A DNA stretch of 64,000 nucleotides from Apostichopus japonicus. Taxonomy: Eukaryota > Echinodermata > Holothuroidea > Aspidochirotida > Stichopodidae. The stretch is from the NCBI RefSeq assembly GCF_037975245.1, contig NC_092582.1, forward strand, positions 21,228,577-21,292,576, given 5' to 3'. Shown one piece after another: positions 22,801-37,800 of the stretch (position 1 is the first letter of the stretch; each line of letters starts with the position of its first letter). A program made the position numbers and the translations under genes. Below the pieces are notes generated by a model that was given only the letters and a program-made list of their open reading frames with translations, was not told the origin of the DNA and searched no databases.

Positions 22801-25800
22801 AACTGAATGTGGTTAGGTTGGCTTGGTGAGAAATTCAAACTACTTAGCTTCATGTGGCTCTGTTTTCTGGTTTCTATAAGAATCAGTTGAAAAGTTAATT
22901 ATTTCTGAAGAAATAACTGTTTGTTTACACCTACCCGAAGTAACATATGAACTTCACATTTCTCTGAGGCAGTTTGCATTGCACAACCGACTGGAGGAGT
23001 CTCATTAAGGAGAATGGAGACTTCGCCTGATGAAGATAGAGTCTTCACAGTCTCTGCATAATCTGCTAAGGCCTTCGCTGTAGCACTGTCTGTACACCGT
23101 AAATATACTGCAGAAAAGAAATGCATAAAGTATCATTACATGGATTATCACCAGGGGGAAGCAATAAGAATGGAATGTCATTTGTGTAAGTTCATCAAAC
23201 TGAGATCAATTTCATAATTGCAGTCAAATTAAAAAGAATATTTAGTGATTAGTTACCATCAGCTCGTTGTTTTGTTAGTTGATAGTCAGATCTCATCGAC
23301 CTTGCTTTGTTCACAATGATCTGCACAAAGTCCACTGTTTGCTCCAGTTCTTGGTTATACCATGGAAACTAGACAAAACAGAACCAGTCTTTTAAAATAT
23401 AGCAAGAAAAAACTGAACATACATACTAATAGGAAGGAAATAAGAGGTAATACTGCTCAGGTAGTTACTTGCAATAGCTTATCATGCTGTACATTGTTAC
23501 CATATAATGGTCACAGTATCTTAATCCACCATAAACCAGTTGGCCTACATAACTCATCTGGTACTTATGCCAATTTACCAACTACTGTATCAGAACATCA
23601 GGTAATCAACACTATTCCCTTCACCTTTATATATCACTTAACCAGGCATGGAGACTTGGAGAGTCCACCACTCTTTCTAAACTAATCAAATCAATTTTAA
23701 TTACTACATGAAATCTTTACCCACTTTTACCCAATTTGGCACACAGTCAAGAGAGGAGGGTGAAGAGGAGGGGGGGGGGGGGGGAATACAGACAGGCCAT
23801 GATGAATAAATCAAAAGATTTTAAAGCAATGAGTTATCGATGATATATAAAGCGATGCACTTGCAAGTATCTTTGTTCGTTCTAAAAATACTTGGAAACT
23901 AAGCTAAAGCTAGTACAATGTTCTCTACCTATTGGTATACTCACATCTTGAGTTTCAGGATATGGCGATACACAAATACTGGGTGGAGCCTCTGAGATCC
24001 TTCTTGGCAATCGTTGGAACAATTCCTCTGATATAAATGGCATGAATGGACTGATGAGACGTAGCCCCACATCTAGACAGGTGTACAGTATCTGGCGGAT
24101 ACCGTCTGTCCTAGAGTTATTGGTCTGAATGTGAGGCTTTGCATATTCCTGAACAAGATAACAGAAAACCACAGATTGCTGATACTATATGATCATATAA
24201 GAAAGCTACTTGTATTGTAAAGGAGGTGAATAAAATGCATAAGGTTGGGAAATCTTCCAGTTACATGCACCAGTAACATTACAGCTATATTCTGCCACTA
24301 TATTTAAAACTCTCCACCATAGGCTGTCGTTCTACTTGTCTTTAAGTTAAATTCATATTTTTGAAAGACATTGTTGCAGAACTCTAAGCATTCAATGACA
24401 CAAATAGAAACCATTCAGATTGAAGTGGACATAGTGAATATAGAACAAACCCTTACCAAGTAAACATCACAAAGGTCATACAGCCAGAAGGAGAAGATGG
24501 CTGTAGTAATAGCTGGGAAATCATATGCTGGCCAGCCCTCCTCACATTTCTTGACAGTTCCTGACAATCTGCTGAGAATCCATAGGTCAACAGGATGCTC
24601 ACTTCCTGATAACTGGTTTTATATAAAGAAGAATTTGGGATAAATTGTGTTATACAATGAGCAGCACTAGTCATGCTTTAAAGATTTACACATTGAAAAA
24701 ATGTTAGAAAACATTATGTATTAAAACTACGTCAAGGATCTTCATCAAAGGTAAACTAATACCAGAGTTGTTACAAAAAAATTTCATTTTAATATCATTT
24801 TCCTCACATAAGTCTTTTCCTATATGAGGGGGGGGGTGGGGATTGGTGCACATATTGCAGTCACTTCATGTTTGAAATTTAGTAAATACAAACAAAACAC
24901 ATAAATAGCCAACAAACACATGTATGAATATGAAACAACAGTGCTTACTTTGAATTCCTTCAGTGGTTTGAAATCGTCTCCCAATACCATTAGAGCAAAT
25001 TTGGTGGCATTCCATAGTTTGTTGCAGAACCTTCTGTATCCTTCCACACGTAGCACATCAAGATTGATATCACGACCTAGGCAGATTGAAAAACAAATAG
25101 GAGAGTCTTACACTGAGCTAATATAGTTCTAGATCATCATATCAGTTAAACTAGCAATGTTGTAGCACTAGTAACTTTGCAAAGTGTCTTGTATCACCTA
25201 TCATGGGTCACACACCATGATGAAAACCACTTCATGTTGTTTTAATGGTAGCAGAAATAAACCACATTTTGTACTGTTTGCTTCCAAATTGTGGAAGCTT
25301 GTAAGCAACTTCCAAACATGACACATGATCAAGTTGTTTTAACACCCAAAAACCAAACTACTGTAACTGCACACCAAGTTACAGACCCACTCAGACAGTC
25401 CAGCAACCAAACTACTGTAACTGCACACCAAGTTAGAGACCCACTCAGACAGTCCAGCAACACAACTACCGTAACTGCACACCAAGTTACAGACCCACTC
25501 AGACAGTCCAGCAACCAAACTACTGTAACTGCACACCAAGTTACAGACCCATTCAGACAGTCCAGCAACAAAACTACTGTAATTGCACACCAAGTTACAG
25601 ACCCATTCAGACAGTCCAGCAACAAAACTAATGTAACTGCACACCAAGTTACAGACCCATTCAGACAGTCCAGCAACAAAACTACCGTAACTGCACACCA
25701 AGTTACAGACCCATTCAGACAGTCCAGCAACACAACTACCGTAACTGCACACCAAGTTACAGACCCACTCAGACAGTCCAGCAACCAAACTACTGTAACT

Positions 25801-28800
25801 GCACACCAAGTTACAGACCCACTCAGACAGTCCAGCAACCAAACTACCGTAACTGCACACCAAGTTACAGACCCATTCAGACAGTCCAGCAACACAACTA
25901 CCGTAACTGCACACCAAGTTACAGACCCACTCAGACAGTCCAGCAACCAAACTACTGTAACTGCACACCAAGTTACAGACCCATTCAGACAGTCCAGCAA
26001 CAAAACTACTGTAACTGCACACCAAGTTACAGACCCATTCAGACAGTCCAGCAACCAAACTACTGTAACTGCACACCAAGTTACAGACCCACTCAGACAG
26101 TCCAGCAACCAAACTACTGTAACTGCACACCAAGTTACAGACCCATTCAGACAGTCCAGCAACACAACTACCGTAACTGCACACCAAGTTACAGACCCAC
26201 TCAGACAGTCCAGCAACCAAACTACTGTAACTGCACACCAAGTTACAGACCCATTCAGACAGTCCAGCAACCAAACTACTGTAACTGCACACCAAGTTAC
26301 AGACCCACTCAGACAGTCCAGCAACCAAACTACTGTAACTGCACACCAAGTTACAGACCCATTCAGACAGTCCAGCAACAAAACTACCGTAACTGCACAC
26401 CAAGTTACAGACCCATTCAGACAGTCCAGCAACAAAACTACCGTAACTGCACACCAAGTTACAGACCCACTCAGACAGTCCAGCAACCAAACTACTGTAA
26501 CTGCACACCAAGTTACAGACCCATTCAGACAGTCCAGCAACAAAACTACCGTAACTGCACACCAAGTTACAGACCCATTCAGACAGTCCAGCAACCAAAC
26601 TACTGTAACTGCACACCAAGTTACAGACCCATTCAGACAGTCCAGCAACCAAACTACTGTAACTGCACACCAAGTTACAGACCCATTCAGACAGTCCAGC
26701 AACCAAACTACTGTAACTGCACACCAAGTTACAGACCCACTCAGACAGTCCAGCAACCAAACTACTGTAACTGCACACCAAGTTACAGACCCATTCAGAC
26801 AGTCCAGCAACAAAACTACCGTAACTGCACACCAAGTTACAGACCCATTCAGACAGTCCAGCAACAAAACTACCGTAACTGCACACCAAGTTACAGACCC
26901 ACTCAGACAGTCCAGCAACCAAACTACTGTAACTGCACACCAAGTTACAGACCCATTCAGACAGTCCAGCAACAAAACTACCGTAACTGCACACCAAGTT
27001 ACAGACCCATTCAGACAGTCCAGCAACCAAACTACTGTAACTGCACACCAAGTTACAGACCCATTCAGACAGTCCAGCAACCAAACTACTGTAACTGCAC
27101 ACCAAGTTACAGACCCATTCAGACAGTCCAGCAACAAAACTACCGTAACTGCACACCAAGTTACAGACCCACTCAGACAGTCCAGCAACCAAACTACTGT
27201 AACTGCACACCAAGTTACAGACCCATTCAGACAGTCCAGCAACAAAACTACCGTAACTGCACACCAAGTTACAGACCCATTCAGACAGTCCAGCAACAAA
27301 ACTACCGTAACTGCACACCAAGTTACAGACCCATTCAGACAGTCCAGCAACCAAACTACTGTAACTGCACACCAAGTTACAGACCCACTCAGACAGTCCA
27401 GCAACAAAACTACCGTAACTGCACACCAAGTTACAGACCCACTCAGACAGTCCAGCAACAAAACTACTGTAACTGCACACCAAGTTACAGACCCACTCAG
27501 ACAGTCCAGCAACCAAACTACCGTAACTGCACACCAAGTTACAGACCCATTCAGACAGTCCAGCAACACAACTACCGTAACTGCACACCAAGTTACAGAC
27601 CCACTCAGACAGTCCAGCAACCAAACTACTGTAACTGCACACCAAGTTACAGACCCATTCAGACAGTCCAGCAACAAAACTACTGTAACTGCACACCAAG
27701 TTACAGACCCATTCAGACAGTCCAGCAACCAAACTACTGTAACTGCACACCAAGTTACAGACCCACTCAGACAGTCCAGCAACCAAACTACTGTAACTGC
27801 ACACCAAGTTACAGACCCATTCAGACAGTCCAGCAACACAACTACCGTAACTGCACACCAAGTTACAGACCCACTCAGACAGTCCAGCAACCAAACTACT
27901 GTAACTGCACACCAAGTTACAGACCCATTCAGACAGTCCAGCAACCAAACTACTGTAACTGCACACCAAGTTACAGACCCACTCAGACAGTCCAGCAACC
28001 AAACTACTGTAACTGCACACCAAGTTACAGACCCATTCAGACAGTCCAGCAACAAAACTACCGTAACTGCACACCAAGTTACAGACCCATTCAGACAGTC
28101 CAGCAACAAAACTACCGTAACTGCACACCAAGTTACAGACCCACTCAGACAGTCCAGCAACCAAACTACTGTAACTGCACAGCAAGTTACAGACCCATTC
28201 AGACAGTCCAGCAACAAAACTACCGTAACTGCACACCAAGTTACAGACCCATTCAGACAGTCCAGCAACCAAACTACTGTAACTGCACACAAAGTTACAG
28301 ACCCATTCAGACAGTCCAGCAACCAAACTACTGTAACTGCACACCAAGTTACAGACCCATTCAGACAGTCCAGCAACAAAACTACCGTAACTGCACACCA
28401 AGTTACAGACCCACTCAGACAGTCCAGCAACCAAACTACTGTAACTGCACACCAAGTTACAGACCCATTCAGACAGTCCAGCAACAAAACTACCGTAACT
28501 GCACACCAAGTTACAGACCCATTCAGACAGTCCAGCAACAAAACTACCGTAACTGCACACCAAGTTACAGACCCATTCAGACAGTCCAGCAACAAAACTA
28601 CCGTAACTGCACACCAAGTTACAGACCCATTCAGACAGTCCAGCAACCAAACTACTGTAACTGCACACCAAGTTACAGACCCACTCAGACAGTCCAGCAA
28701 CAAAACTACCGTAACTGCACACCAAGTTACAGACCCACTCAGACAGTCCAGCAACAAAACTACTGTAACTGCACACCAAGTTACAGACCCACTCAGACAG

Positions 28801-31800
28801 TCCAGCAACAAAACTACCGTAACTGCACACCAAGTTACAGACCCATTCAGACAGTATCTTCTCTACTCTTCTTTCTGTGAGACAAAGTGGCCAGTAGACC
28901 ACACTTCACATTTATCCTGACAATTGTGCTTATTGGTATCTAACAGAATGGAAAGACATTTCAAATCTTTGTGACTTCTCTCAAATAAGCATACTTCATA
29001 AAATCTGCATAGCTTTGGTTCTGGTATTTCACTAACCCATCCACTGTAGTGATAAACATTATAAAGCAAAACAATTAAAATGACACGATTGCTTGTGTGC
29101 CATCTGGCTTACCTTGAGCAGTGTAGGCACAGAGGGCAAATCTAAGAGCATCAGTCCCACACTCTGGGATTCCATTTGGATAGTCTTCCTTCTGTCCAGC
29201 TTTAGCTTTAACTACTTCTTTTGGATCCAAATTACCCTTTTCCAATAATTTGTGCAAATCCTATGATAAAAAAGATTAAAAAGGTCTTGGAGAATTCATA
29301 GAAACATGGAGCGAAATCAAAGTGTAATCCTCAGACTACAAAGTCTTGGAGAAGATTATCAAGTCCATAAAATAGGAACACCTTCACTCATTGCTGGCAC
29401 ATCAGTAATGCCTCTCTTAATCTTGACAGAGAAATGGATGACTAACCATAGATACTCCACAGCAAAATGCCACTCTCGTAACACTAAATAAAGGATATTT
29501 GAATAAGTTGGAACTGACTAATGATCTCGGATGTGACAACATTTTCCAGCATTTCTATTTTTCAAATGGCTCTTCTCAGCACATAATACAAAGTTGAATG
29601 TGGCTAAACAGTAAAACAGGCAATAATACAATATCCATCATACATGAGACTTTCAATTGGATTGAAGCAGAGATTATCCTGCTCAAGCTGTTCAGATATT
29701 ATAAACTCACTTCCAGGGTGATTCCTCTGATAACATCTACTGGATCAATCACATTTCCCAGTGACTTGCTCATTTTCCTACCATGAGCATCTCTGACCAT
29801 GGCGTGCAAGTACACCTCTTTAAATGGTAAGTTGCCCATGAGCTTGGTTCCCATCATTACCATACGAGCCACCCAGAAGAAAAGAATGTCATGACCAGTT
29901 TCAAGCAAAGTCCCAGGATAGAAAACCTCCAGATCTTGGGTCTGAATTAGAAGAGAAGTAGATATTTAATCAACCGTTGGTTCCAGTGTCCTGAGTGTAA
30001 TGATCTAAAGCATCTGCTTGGATTACTTTCTTTGCCATCAACCATGCTTGTAACAGAAACCCTTTGGTTAGTTTATTGCATTCAAGATACAAGACATATT
30101 TAATCTGCTCATAAGGTATCTGTTTGTCTTTCAAAGTAAATATCAGTATTTATCCTTGCACTTTCACACTATCATAGCAGGTGTACAAAAATCTAACCTA
30201 CTAGATGTAAGAGCATGACCTTATCTGTGGTAGCATGACCTTATCTGTGGTAGCATTACCCTATCTGTGGTAGTATTACCTTGTATGTGGCAGCATTACC
30301 CTATCTGTGGTAGCATTACCTTGCATGTGGTAGCATTACCCTGTCTGTGGTAGCATTACCCTATCTGTAGTAGATTACCTTATCTGTGGTAGCATTACCT
30401 TATCTGTGGTAGCATTACCCTATCTGTGGTAGCATTACCTTGTATGTGGCAGCATTACCCTATCTGTGGTAGCATTACCTTGCATGTGGTAGCATTACCC
30501 TATCTGTGGTAGCATTACCTTATCTGTGGTAGCATTACCTTATCTGGCCAACCAAAGATAGAAAATGGAAATAATCCAGAAGAAAACCAAGTGTCCAGAA
30601 CATCTTCATCTGCGAAGCATAAACAGACAACAATAAGATTAACTGAATGAATCAGAAAGCAACCCATTCTGGCATTTGTGAATAGTTTAGTCCAAAATAT
30701 ATGCTTCATATGCAACGTTGTAAGGCAAAGCTACATTCATCAATATGAAGCTGTTAAAAATACTGTTTTATTTGACTTACATTGACTACTCCGCATGAAA
30801 TGCATCCATTCAATGAGAAAACATGGTGTGACTGTTCTGTGCAATTACCAATCACCAGTTCTATTTAGAATCAAAGACATCCAACTATTTCCATTGTCTT
30901 TATGAATTCTTCTCTAACTTGGAATCACATATGATACGGCAATCCAATTACACAGAGCAACATACAAAAATTACCAAAGGAAAAATAACTGCTTCAAGCC
31001 ATCATAATGGCCTGTTTGATCTCTAGTAGAGGATGTGTTTATAGCGCAGCATGAGACAAGAATTATTTTAGCATGAAGTTGTGAGGGACTGTGAACATAT
31101 TGTAAGTGTCAATCCAGCTTCCGAAGCCATAATAAAGGTCCACCTCATTCCTTGAGTTACAATACCATGTATGAACAATTACAGTTTTCATTTACTGTTA
31201 TCATCTTACCCCACTTTAGGGATATCTTGTCTTTACTGACTTTGAATCTAGCAGCTGCCTTCTCTTTGGCTTCTTCTTCTGTGTGCCCACAAACCCAGTA
31301 CTTCATGTCTGTGTCCTACAGCAAATAAAAGGAATGAACCTGTTTCATTATTCATTGAAATAACCCAAAACATACCAGTGAATTGCTTAACAAAATCAAT
31401 GAAACTTGGACTATGTATTCAAGCTTTACACTTATCAAGTTTTTATTGCAACATGGTGATTTTATCTTCAACAGGCTGATATCACTACGTATGTCAACTC
31501 TATTTTGAAAACTTCAACCTGTTTTAACAAATTAGACAGAAACTTGTAGCGAATGCAAAAACTGTTACCAATCAACTATCTTGTTTCTTTAACTCATGTC
31601 ATCTGGAAATACTTGGAAATACAGACACTGAAGGACATCAAAGTAAACTGTTTTATTTTAGTCATTCAGCCTTATTTCCTCACATTGTTATCCTGGCAAT
31701 GGAACTCCTTCACTGAAATTGTCTCATTGTAACTGCTCACCTGATCTTCTATAGTACCTACTAATCATCATTGTTTGTATCATGTGACATAAATTAACCA

Positions 31801-34800
31801 ATGAACAACAAGCAGTTAGTGTTAATTATGTAATAAATGGGTTTACTTGTCAATACTTATGTATTTATCTTCAAAACTCAAACACTTCTAAGCTGATGGA
31901 CAACATATGAAAGCCAAATTGCAATGCTACATATGGTTTATTATCTTAATAAACTGTTTGTATATGTCAAATGTTATTTACAGCTATGATTGGTCATTGA
32001 CAGAGCACACGGTGTTGAAACCTTCATTAGCACAGGTCTACACAAAAGCAGTGAGAAATAACAAGTACTTCCCTCTCTACCAGCTTCATTTTCACCAGTT
32101 ATAATATAGGATAAACCCTGCTTCAAAGAACACTAATTTACACATAGAGTCAAAATGGGGCCCGTACCTCTCCTGGCACCACATCTGAATCGTGAACAGT
32201 CACAAAGTATGCTGGGATACGGTGACCCCACCACAGTTGCCGAGATATGCACCAATCTCTGGAAATAATGTACAAAATATATTAGATGTTATTACTTTAT
32301 GTAAAACCAGAGGGAAACCCCTCCCAACTGTTACTCTCTTTAAATACATTATATATTAAGCACAAGAGTAGTTTGCAAAATAAACATGGCTGAGGTTCAT
32401 ACTGCATGTACCTGCCGACCTTTGACCTCCCCCTAAAACAGCTACTACATATGAGGAAGTCAGGTCAGCATAAATTTCACACCTTATGTGAGACCCGAAC
32501 TTTAGAAATTTCATAGGATTTGACTTCTGGAAACCTTAAATGAGTTTTCACCTATACCAAATTATGGAGCCATTTTACTTATCATGTGGGTATCCTATCA
32601 TGCATATATAATATCATTTGAAGGTAAAGATCTCACGATAAAGTACTTTTGATATTTTGACATCTGCTGACCTTTGACCTCAACCCAAAATAATAGGGTT
32701 CTTGCACTCACTATAAGAAGGACATATGCCAAATATGAGCTATGTAATGTAATATTAGGATATCATGTTTACAAGGTTTGTTTATGAGGATTAAGAGAGT
32801 GTGACCTTTGATGAACCCAATGACCTTTGACCTACACCAAAACAATAAGGTTTTTTTACTTATTATCGGGAAGCCACATGCCCCATGCAAAGAACTGCAG
32901 AGGTTTCCTATCTGGTGGTACAGCATTTTAAAGATTTTCACACTTTGCCCTCTTTGACTTCCACCCAAAACAATAGGGTTCTTGTACTAATTATAAGGAA
33001 GCCACATGCCAAATATGAACCTGCAGGTTTCCTATCTGGAGATATCGTGTTTCAAAGATTTCAAGTTTTGACCCCTGGTAATCTTAAATGAACTCTGACC
33101 TACACCAAATTGTTTAATAACTTTACACTACATAAGGCTATACTACCATTCATATATGAGCTCCTTTGATGTTCCGGTTCTGGAGATATGGCATTTTTTA
33201 GATTTTTACATTTTGCCCTCTGCTGGCCCCAAATGACCATTGACCTCCACCCAAAACAATAGGTTTCTTGTACTAATTATGGGGAAGCCATAAAATAGGG
33301 CATCACAGACACACACACACTTACACACACACACATACAAACTTGACTGCATAGGTTACTTGCCTGCCTATGGCAAGTAACCACAAAAATGTCATTCTCA
33401 CAAGAAAAGGTACACAATAGATTTAGCTTGAGATGGAAAGGGGAAAAATATCAATAATGTAACTGTCAATCTATTGTGCCTTCTTGCATAAGCAAAGGCT
33501 CCAGTACACAAAGTAAGAAAAGTAAAAAGGATATTCATCCAAATAAGATCATTCAACAGAAGCAGGAGAACTCAAAGATAATGCATCCAGCAGGTAGGCA
33601 TGACACACAAATTAGCCACCCATAAACCAAGATATGAAACCAGAATGCAAAAATGCATTGTGGTTCAAATTCAATGATGTAACACAAGCAGTTTTCTTCA
33701 TGAATTTGACGTAATGTATAGGGAGGGTGTAAAACATACTTGGTCTAAGTAATAGAGTGAAAAGCAGTGTGGTGTGACAAACAATACATTCAACATGACA
33801 CAGGCTGTCCAGAAATGACCATTGACCTCAACAACAGGCTTCTTGTATTAAATGTGATAGATACATCAACATACTAAATATGACATCTGTCCTTGCTGAG
33901 ATATTGTGTAAATCTTGGTTTTCACAATTTGACCCCTGGTGAACTAAAAGAACCATTGACCTCTGCCCACATCATTAGGCTTCTTGTACTCAATGTGGTA
34001 CATTTACATAACAAAAATGCGATCTGTCCAAGCTTCCCTTGCGATATTATGTTTAGGAAGGTGTGTAGAGAGACAGGTAAGAGGGGAGCAAAGTAAATGG
34101 TTGACGTTTGTTGACTTCAAATGACCTATGACCTCCACCAAAAGCAATAATAGACTCCTTAAATTTGTACATCTACAAACTAAATATGAGATCTGTCCAA
34201 GGTTCCCTTCTTGCAATATCATGTTTACAAGGCTTTCACGATTTGACCTGTTGTCCCCAAATGACTTTGACCTCCACCAAAATCAATAGGCTTCTTGTAT
34301 CTCAATGTTTAATATACACCTTCATACCAAGTAGAGATCTTCCCAAGCCTCCCTTTTTGAGATATTGTGTTTACAAGGTTTCCACAATTTGGTCCCTGGT
34401 AACCGCAAATGATCTTTGATTTCCACCCAAAGCAATAGGCTTCTTGTTCTCAGTATGGTTCTTCTACACATCAAATATGAAATTGGTCCAGCATTCCCTT
34501 CTTGAGATATCCTGTTACAAGCTGGGCATCACAAACGCACCAACACACACACACGCACGCACACTTATACGCCATCATGAATGCAAAGGTTACGATTACC
34601 ATTGAAACAAAAAAGTCTATAACAGAACAAAACTCAATGTGTCTAAGCAATAATAAAAGACTACCTGATATTTTTCAGCCAGTGGTTCCAGGTTTTGATG
34701 TGCATGTCAGGAATGATCTTCAGGTCGCCTTTCTCTACAGCTTCAACTGCCTGTTTTGCCATATCTGAGCAGTTCACAAACCACTGAGATTTCAACAGAG

Positions 34801-37800
34801 GTTCTACGATATCTTTTGAGCGACTACAAATGGAACAAATTAATATCAATAACAAAGTGAAGGCTGTAAAGGATGCTTGGTGCCAATGTCAACAAAAAGT
34901 CACGTTTAAACAAAACAAGTTATATTACATGAATTAGCTACAATACTAACTGTATCATATTCATTAGCAATTTTGACTAACATCCACTGCTTTATCAAAC
35001 TTAACAAACAGTTAACACTGTCAAAGTTACAACTTCTCAATAAGCTACCTGCCTTCCTTAAATTGATGTAAAGCATACATGGAAGCAGGTAGGCAAAGTT
35101 TACATACAAATGTTAGCTGTATTATATTAAACTACAGAAATGTTGAAAGCAAATGTGAGGATGTGGGAGCTACCTGCATATTGGAACAACCATTGGATTT
35201 TCTTTGATGCCTCTGAATAGACCTCTCTCCTTCAGAGCTTCTGTTACAGTCTTCCTGGCATCAAACCTCTTCTGACCCTGTATCATGGAACAGGAGATTC
35301 AATTTTTTCACCAAACAGAATGGCTTGATAAATCAAGACCTGAGGTTACATTTCATGAAATTTTATCATAACAATTTCAGCAGAAATACTAGACAAACTT
35401 CATAAAATGAATTGCTTACCTCAAACTGACCACCAACTTTTGAAACTAGGCCATTGTCATCAAACAAAGTCAAGAATTCCAGGTTGTGTCTCTTCCCAAC
35501 TTCATAATCTGTATGATCGTGTCCAGGCGTAATTTTCACGGCACCTAAAAAAAGAAAATTATCCAAGAGAGATTGGAAGGAATAATCTTTCTTCAAAGGT
35601 AACCCTGGAAGGTCTTATTATCTCATTGCAGACACACTACCCAAAAAAACCATTTATTTTCTGATGTATCCTTGGCTGTATATCAATATAAACACTAATG
35701 GAAACCAAGAAGTAAGAGATGAGCGGTGCTTATCATATCTGTAACTTTATTCTACAAGAGTAAATGCCCAACTTGCATACAAATACAAACAAGGACTAGA
35801 TGGAGCCACAGTGAGGATACGGTGAGGTCACCTAGTAGACCAGTGGATCTAAAGTAGAACCCTGGGAGTAATCTGTGACTTAACAACATTTTCAATGTAA
35901 CACGTATGTTAGATGTTCACACAAGCCATTCCTACCTGTTCCAAATTCTCTGTCCACAAAGTCATCGAAAACAATGGGAAGAGTACAATTCCTGAATGGA
36001 TGTTGGACACGTTTACCTCGGAGGTGCTTGTACCTTTCATCTTCTGGATGGCAAGCTACTCCTGTATCGGCAAGCATTGTTTCAATCCTGGTAGTGGCTA
36101 CAACAACCTCCTCCTCTGTAAAATACAACAGACACTTTATGGAATTACAAAAAACAAAAGCATGAATCATGTGAGAGACTTGTCCTATTTGCTGCTGCTG
36201 AGGAGCAATTAGGAAGGCTTCCATACTATTAAGAAAATACATAATCACTCAAATCAATACATGAAGCATCCAACACGTTTATCAAATGTAAGATGTTAGT
36301 ATTTATCTACATACATCAAAAGTGTGTTCCAGACATTTCAATACTGCTCAAATAATACTGCTTGAGGATGTTAATGTCTTAGCATACATTAATGAGTTTC
36401 ATTGGTACTCCTGTTATATCTGTGATATTCTGATCTTACACTGTCATAAAGAATAGCTTGTCATGGATACTTCACTGCTCTAATTGAGTTTCAAAAGAAT
36501 ACCCTAGCGGCCTAGCCAAGGCTTAATCAGTAACAGCTACCAAGATATGGATCACCAACTTACCAGAACCCTCCACTCGGTAGGCAAATTCTACCAGGAC
36601 ACCAAATTCTACTTTCTCATCGTACCCAGGCACTGCCAAGAGGGTGCGGCCAGTTAGTTCTCTCTTCTCAACCTAATAGTAAAAAAGAAGTGGCACATAC
36701 AAATTATAGTAAAAGAAAACAGACAAAATCACATAACTTTTGTTATCTGCCACAAATAGAGCTGCCATAGTTATACAGTGCAGCAGCAGAATAAAACAAA
36801 ACAAAAATTTAAATAATTGCAGAATTGATAAAACCCTTAAACTTTGGAATTAAAAGCTGTTACCAGACTTTCCTAATGGTTCTGTAGATATTTGCAATAG
36901 TATTCTCATTCTGGACTCCAAGGACTGGTGTCTTTGACACTGTATTGGTGATACCCTAAAGTACTTGCCATCCACTCATAATTTTCAGTGTTTTCAACCT
37001 TTAAACCCTTACTTTGTACAGTTTTGTTGTATTTTGTAAGATGACCAAATTTTCACTTTACCATGCAGACAACATATCTCTCTGGATAATTCCTTAAAAT
37101 CACTCCAAAATCAGTCAGTTTGGGCCTATGAATAATTTAGAATTCAATACTGCATACAGTCTGGAAAGTTGGTGAAGTCAAATACCCATTTATTACAGTA
37201 CAGTTAGATAGTATGTTGTTAATTGTCAACTTAAGGAAATAACATAGACAAAAGTATGTGTGTGAACAGTGCAGGGCCATGACAAAAAGTGTTGAATGAC
37301 AAATAACCAGTTTGAATCCTGGCAATATATGATAACCACATTTTGGATGAAGATATGACATCAGACACAATTGCACAAGGGTGCCACAATCTTTGTAACT
37401 ATTTCTTGTGCAGACACTCACACATTCCTTTTACTGGTTTCTTCCCATGAACACCTCTCTGTCAAACTCTTCCCCTTCCCCTATCCTTCTTGTCAACTCC
37501 CTTCCTGTCCACTTTCCTCTCCACAATCTTTCTCCTTGTCAAGCTACTTCCCATCAAACCTCCTTCTCATCACTATTCATCTAAACCTACTACAGTACTA
37601 TGTTCGCTCACATGTTCCATCCCTTTCAATGTTGCTTAACACAATGTAGGTTCAACATTAACACAACAGACTTATAGTTGGTAAGTTTATACAAACATTA
37701 TGTACTACAAATGCAAAATTACGTATTGCAAGTCTCAAATGAAGGACACTCCATAGGCCAGGTCACAAGGTAAACAAAGAGGAACATAATTGCTCATTGA

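Noticed and set aside
25347-28857. CRISPR-like array
   Set aside because: Units are contiguous with no unique spacers, and the genome is an intron-bearing eukaryote.
25318-28920. About 1200-codon open frames across the 54-bp array (one on +, two on -) as a giant repetitive protein gene
   Set aside because: The period is a multiple of three and lacks stops in several frames on both strands, so open frames are automatic. The array lies within a VARS intron, the + frame starts at an ordinary ATG without a signal peptide, and nothing but repeat follows.
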